Assembly (NCBI GenBank): GCA_046482735.1
Contig: JAWOEL010000091.1
Location: forward strand, 1-6,877
DNA: 6,877 nucleotides
From: JAQICB01 sp046482735
Lineage (GTDB): Bacteria; Bacteroidota; Bacteroidia; Bacteroidales; UBA1715
Reading direction: 5' to 3'
Shown: positions 1-4,400 of the stretch, in pieces
Layout of the letters: every line of letters begins with the position of its first letter
How positions within the stretch are numbered: the first letter of the stretch is position 1
Position numbers and translations under genes: made by a program
The notes under the pieces: model-generated
What the model saw: only the letters and a program-made list of their open reading frames with translations
Database searches by the model: none
Told to the model about the DNA's origin: nothing

Positions 1-227
1 ATAATTCCTTCAACCGCCTGGTCGATGGATGCGTCTTCAAACACAATATTTGCACCTTTTCCACCCAGTTCCAGGGTATATTTTTTGTCGGTACCGGCTA
101 ATGCTTTTTGAATAATTTTGCCGACATTTGTGGAACCGGTGAAGGCAATTTTATCGATTCCGGGGTGGTTTACAATGGCTGAACCGGTTTGCCCCGCCCC
201 GGTAACAATATTCACAACACCATCAGG
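1..227 (-). CDS. Aldehyde dehydrogenase, internal fragment (no start; 3' end off the window)
   Basis: The minus strand reads an uninterrupted 75-codon stretch from 227 to the window edge, beginning PDGVVNIVTG. It contains the NAD(P)-binding glycine motif FTGSTNVG (fragment residues about 29-36) and the LELGGK motif (about 52-57), whose glutamate is the general base of the aldehyde dehydrogenase superfamily. In a typical enzyme of 480-500 residues this corresponds to roughly residues 200-275, so the catalytic cysteine would lie beyond position 1. Members oxidise aldehydes to acids with NAD(P)+ in the cytoplasm; the subfamily and substrate cannot be told from this piece. The codon just upstream in this frame is TAG, exactly where homology should continue, and no start codon or ribosome site is present. 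The gene is therefore broken at about 227. By hand count GC is about 46% here, apparently higher than in the neighbouring PorP-like gene. The family call is secure; whether it truly belongs at this locus is doubtful. Confidence 0.85.
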
Positions 228-230
228 CTA
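222..230. other. Breakpoint joining two unrelated gene fragments
   Basis: Reading the minus strand, the exported-protein frame ends GGA GTA GCC TGA, while the aldehyde dehydrogenase frame begins CCT GAT GGT GTT in a different frame with TAG immediately before it. Homology to one family stops and homology to the other begins within about three bases (around 225-228), with a few shared bases such as GCC making the exact point ambiguous. Both partners are interrupted mid-gene in the same orientation. This fits either an assembly chimera or a deletion through short microhomology. Confidence 0.7.
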
Positions 231-414
231 CTCCCTCAGACAAAGAGCCCTGATTTTGTGCTAAAAATGAACCCGCTATTTGACCTACAGAGAATGAGAG
301 TTCGCCTTGCGATTTTACATATGTTTGTCCCGAAGAAACAAGAGCCTCCTGAGCTGTTCCACCAAAAAAGAACAGCAAGCCGATAATTACATATACATAT
401 CTGTTTTTATTCAT
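223..414 (-). CDS. N-terminus of a small exported protein, truncated; probable T9SS cargo
   Basis: The ATG at 414-412 opens 63 codons before a TGA at 223-225. Residues 1-21 form a clear signal peptide: basic MNKNR, a hydrophobic run (VYVIIGLLFFFGG) and a likely cut at TA|QEA. The mature part holds SSGQ..., LSFSVGQI and GSLSEGVA. That matches a common N-terminal pattern of Bacteroidota secreted proteins (SGG...G..SYSVGQ......GS...GVQQPYEI), which usually carry a C-terminal T9SS sorting domain. The reading stops exactly where QPYE would be expected, and the following bases are aldehyde dehydrogenase sequence. The TGA is therefore probably created by the junction, and this is not a natural 63-residue peptide. 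The start lies 11 bases after the PorP-like stop, so it probably shares that operon. The spacer CAAGTAGTGAT has no strong Shine-Dalgarno sequence, which is usual in this phylum. The function is unknown; export is well supported, and T9SS cargo status is inferred from the N-terminal pattern only. Confidence 0.6.
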   Translation of the reverse strand: MNKNRYVYVIIGLLFFFGGTAQEALVSSGQTYVKSQGELSFSVGQIAGSFLAQNQGSLSEGVA

Positions 415-425
415 ATCACTACTTG

Positions 426-1463
426 TTACATTGTTTGCGAATCATATTTTTTCCATGCCGGTTCTTGCATCGGGCAGGGCACGACCTTCATGTTTTTCTT
501 TGAACGTTTGGAGCGGTCGCTTTTCCAGTTTATTGTTACCGTAATTTCATGAGAACCTGCCGAATCTGAAATTAATTTTGAAATAGTAAAATCGTAACTA
601 TATAAAAAGGTTAAATTATGTTTTCTAAATCCAACCATAAAAATACAGGCATCATTATTTTTATAATCTTCGTAGGTTTTCAAAAAAGGAATACCACGAT
701 ACCATAAACCGAAAATATATTGTTGTCTGGTATAGTAGGTTCCTAAAAAAGCCTGATTAAAGTTATCTTGCTGATTAAAATGAGCCATAACATAGAGTAA
801 TTCACTAACTCGTTTTTTTCCTATACGCGTATTTATATGAAATTTTGAACCAATATAGAAAGCTTTTCGTATTGGGATTTGAACCTTACGAGCTGTAAGA
901 GAGTGGTTTGGTTGAGCAATATGATCGAGAGTAAATCCAAACCAATGATTTTTATAAATTCCCATAAGAGAGCCGGAAAAGTCTATATACGTAATAGATT
1001 CTTCAAGTTGCGGTTCAATTGTATAATCTTTAATCTCTTCAATCGAAATTTGGTCACCAAATGTAAGTTCAGAATAATCAATTTTTCGCTGAGCATATGT
1101 AAATTGAATGCCGGGTCTGATACTAAAATTTTTGCCTGCATTTATTGAGTACGAATATTGTAATAAAGCAGCATGTGTGGTCAGTTTACCATCACCTGCG
1201 TGGTCGCGAAACAACATAAGTCCTCCGCCGCTATTTGTGCCGTAAAAGTAGTGATCGATAGATGCTGAATACGAAATATATTCTTTTGCAACAGCTGTCC
1301 ATTGATCGCGAGCATTGAGCGTAACGCGGGAACCTCCCGTGGCACCCGCAAAAGAGGGGCCTAAATATAATGGGTTTGCATACAAATGAGAGAATTGCGG
1401 GTCTTGAGCATACATTTGAATGCTTAATATAAAACAAGATACTATGGTCAGAATACGCATCAT
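426..1463 (-). CDS. PorP/SprF-family type IX secretion system outer-membrane protein
   Basis: This encodes 345 residues, a normal length for the family. Residues 1-19 are a signal peptide (RILTIVSCFILSIQMYA) with a predicted cut before QDPQFS. QDPQFSHLYANPLYLGPSFAG (about 20-40) matches the family hallmark QDPQFSQ(Y/F)..NP..LNPAFAG. The rest alternates polar and aromatic residues as expected of an outer-membrane beta-barrel, for example SGSLMGIYKNHWFGFTLDH and QYIFGLWYRGIPF, and ends near HEITVTINW (about 305-313). PorP/SprF proteins work with the T9SS; in Flavobacterium johnsoniae SprF is needed to secrete and attach the adhesin SprB. The ATG at 1461-1463 overlaps the TGA of the giant PKD/type B gene, so this is very likely the dedicated partner of that cargo. 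A second ATG at 1458-1460 cannot be excluded as the start. The C-terminus carries a basic stretch (KSDRSKRSKK), a VVPCP motif and about 14 further residues, longer than the ending I associate with this family. The family call is confident; the exact partner is inferred from position. Confidence 0.93.
   Translation of the reverse strand: MMRILTIVSCFILSIQMYAQDPQFSHLYANPLYLGPSFAGATGGSRVTLNARDQWTAVAKEYISYSASIDHYFYGTNSGGGLMLFRDHAGDGKLTTHAALLQYSYSINAGKNFSIRPGIQFTYAQRKIDYSELTFGDQISIEEIKDYTIEPQLEESITYIDFSGSLMGIYKNHWFGFTLDHIAQPNHSLTARKVQIPIRKAFYIGSKFHINTRIGKKRVSELLYVMAHFNQQDNFNQAFLGTYYTRQQYIFGLWYRGIPFLKTYEDYKNNDACIFMVGFRKHNLTFLYSYDFTISKLISDSAGSHEITVTINWKSDRSKRSKKNMKVVPCPMQEPAWKKYDSQTM
1458..1463 (-). 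promoter_or_regulatory. ATGA stop/start overlap (translational coupling site)
   Basis: On the minus strand, CGATGATGCG holds the TGA stop of the giant gene (1460-1462) inside the ATG of the PorP-like gene (1461-1463), with a second in-frame ATG directly after. The only purine-rich candidate ribosome site nearby, AAAAGG, lies about 18 bases upstream, too far for normal spacing. Re-initiation by ribosomes finishing the giant gene is the simplest reading, and it would tie partner synthesis to cargo synthesis. Confidence 0.6.
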
Positions 1464-4400
1464 CGTAATAACGTTACATTACCTTTTAAATTTATTTTTT
1501 TGCCGCCCCAACAAGAAGCTTGAGCTCGCCATATATAGACATCCGATTTAGATAATTTGCCTTTATAAAAACCATTCCACCCACGTTCGAGTTCATGACT
1601 TTCAAAAACCATTTCGCCCCAGCGATTAAAAATTTGTAATTTATAATCAATAATGTTTTGAGAAACAGGATGGAAAATATTATTTGTTAATTCAGGTTCT
1701 TCCGGGTTGTAATATCCGTCAGATTCAACATCAACCGGGGTAAACACATTTGGGAATAGTAATTTGCATTTTAATAAAACTTGTACTGCATCTTCTATCA
1801 TTAACGAGTCGTAACATCCTTCGCGACTTGTTACGGCTAATGCCACATCATACAAACCCTCTTCAAAATATTCATGAGAAGCCTGAAATTCATCAGAAGA
1901 TGTGCCGTCGCCAAAATACCATGTGTAATCATATCCATTAATTGATTTGTTGTATGTCGATATTACTGCATTTGGTAAATACGCAATTTCCGGAGCTACT
2001 TCAAATTCAGCTACCGGATTTTCATAAACAGAAACGGTGTGAGTACGCGATACATCCTGTACCTCATCGTTGCCGGCTGTTAATTCAACAATGTATGTTC
2101 CCGGTTCGGTATAGGTATAGGTTGGATTTTCTTCACTTGAATGGGAACTACCATCACCAAAATCCCATGAATACCATTCGGCATTTCTCGATTTATTAGT
2201 AAATGATACGGTTAATGGAACACATCCTGAAAATGTAGAATCATAATCTGCATACACCTGAGCTCCGCCAATAACGATAAAATGACTGCTGGTGTCTTCA
2301 CAATACGGACTATATGCTTTTAAAATAACTTTATATTCTCCGGGAGAATTATATGTATGAACTGCCGGCTGCTCTTCGTCAGATTTTGCTCCGTCACCAA
2401 AAGACCAAAGATAACGCCATTCACCTTCAGTTAAATTCTCAACACCGATTGTAGATTCGGGCATTCTCAGATACGATGCAGATGTCATGAAATTTGGTTT
2501 TGGAGACGGATACACAATAATATCTTGTGTAGTTGACGAATGACAACCGACAGTAGAAGTTGTTGTCAATGTAACGGTAAATTCTTTAATATCTGTACTA
2601 TCATTTATGAATGTTGTTGTTGGATTTTCAACCGATGACATTTTCTGATTTCCAAAATCCCACATATACGATGAACTATTTTCCGAGAGATTTTCAAAAG
2701 AAACGGTAAACGGACTACATCCACTGTTATCTGAATCAAATTGAGCTTCGACTTCCGGAAAAACCGCTATTGGTTGTAAACTCGTATCAATACAGTTAAA
2801 TTCATTAATTGCTGATAATTTTAACATATGATTTGTAATCGTGTCACTTGTATTTGAAAACCTGAACGGTTCAGGATGTTCTCCCTGATTATAAAGATCT
2901 TCATCGACATACCACAGGTATTTTGTTGCACCTTCGGTCTGATTTTCTATATGTGTTTCAAAAGGTGAACATTCGGTAATTATATCAGCATCAAAATTTG
3001 CAAATGGTTTCGGATGCACCGGAATTTGCACATGTTCTGAAGTATCTATACAATTATACGGTGACTTTGCAACAAGAAAAACCGTATGATTAATAGTTTC
3101 CTGAGTATTATTCAAATACACATGTTTTGTGTTAAAATTTGAAGAATAATTGCCATCACCAAAATGCCATGAATATGAATATGCACCAATGGTTTGATTA
3201 TTAAAAAAAACTTCGAGTGGTGTACAATTACCTTCGTAATCCGGAGTAAAGTGTGCCTGAATTTCGGGAAATACAGATAAGGAATTATCAGCAACATGTT
3301 CACAACCGTTTTCACTCACAGCCGTTACCGTAATACTGTGAGAAGCCTCCATTGCAGAAGTATTTGAATATGTTTTGTCAAACTGCATGTCCGAAATTTC
3401 CCGCACATCACCATCTCCAAAATCCCAAGTATAGGAAACAGCATCTTCAGTAGTGTTTTCAAAATGAATAGTGACAGGAGAACAACCAATATTCGTATCC
3501 ATAGAAAACGATGCTTTCGGACTGGTAAATACCGTTACTTCCTGATTCATTGTTTGTACACAGCCATTGTTTGATGTAATAGTCAGTTCAACAGGATATG
3601 TTTTATCTTCTATGGTTTGATTAACAAACGTATGTGTTAAATTATCCGATCCATTTATACGTACACCATCACCTAAATCCCACATATATTTCATACCACC
3701 TGCAGGAGCATTGAATGTTACCTGCAAAGGATCGCAACCTTGATTTGTATCAGGAATAATTTCTCCATGTGGTTGCGGATAAATAGTAATAATTTGTACT
3801 ACCGAATCTACACAGCCGTATTCCGATTCTACAATTAACTGAATTGGTTCATATACAGTCGTATTTGTTTCGTTAATAAAGGTATAATTGAGATGTTCAT
3901 CATGTGCTATTTCGCCGTCAGGTAACAACCAGGTATATTCCTGTCCATTAACTGAGGTGTTCGTAAATTCAACTGTTTCGCCGTTACAAATTTCCGTATC
4001 GGAAGCAGTAAAGCTGGCTTGTGTTTGCGGACTAACCATAATTGTAAATTCGGTTGAATCAACACAGCCAAATACAGACGATGCGGAATATTTTCCGGTA
4101 TATTCTTGCGGCACAAATAAATCATTGAAATACACATGTGCCGGTGCTTCATCATACGAAGTTTTACCATCACCAAAACTCCAGGTATGTTTGTCGACTC
4201 CTATTGAATTATTGGTAAAATCGACCCGTAAAGGACTACAACCTGTTAGCTCAGTACTTTCGATCGACACATCAAGTGTAGGATATACGACAATATTTTC
4301 ATATGCAACATCAACACAGCCATTGGAACTTTCAGCTGTTAATTGTAAATCAAATTGTTTTTCATCGTCACTCGCATTCTCATATATATGACTCAGGGTA

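Noticed and set aside
223..414. A complete 63-residue secreted peptide or toxin
   Set aside because: The stop arises where aldehyde dehydrogenase sequence begins, and the family pattern expects continuation. Truncation is the simpler reading.
189..552. Plus-strand open frames of 65 and 81 codons across the junction and the PorP 3' end
   Set aside because: They are antisense to better supported genes and show no signal peptide or family motif.
879..1148. An 89-codon plus-strand open frame
   Set aside because: It is antisense to the PorP-like gene and shows no recognisable motif or ribosome site.
3888..4391. A 167-codon plus-strand open frame
   Set aside because: It lies wholly opposite the PKD array, whose repeat pattern is unmistakable, and its translation shows no signal or family motif. 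It is an antisense shadow.
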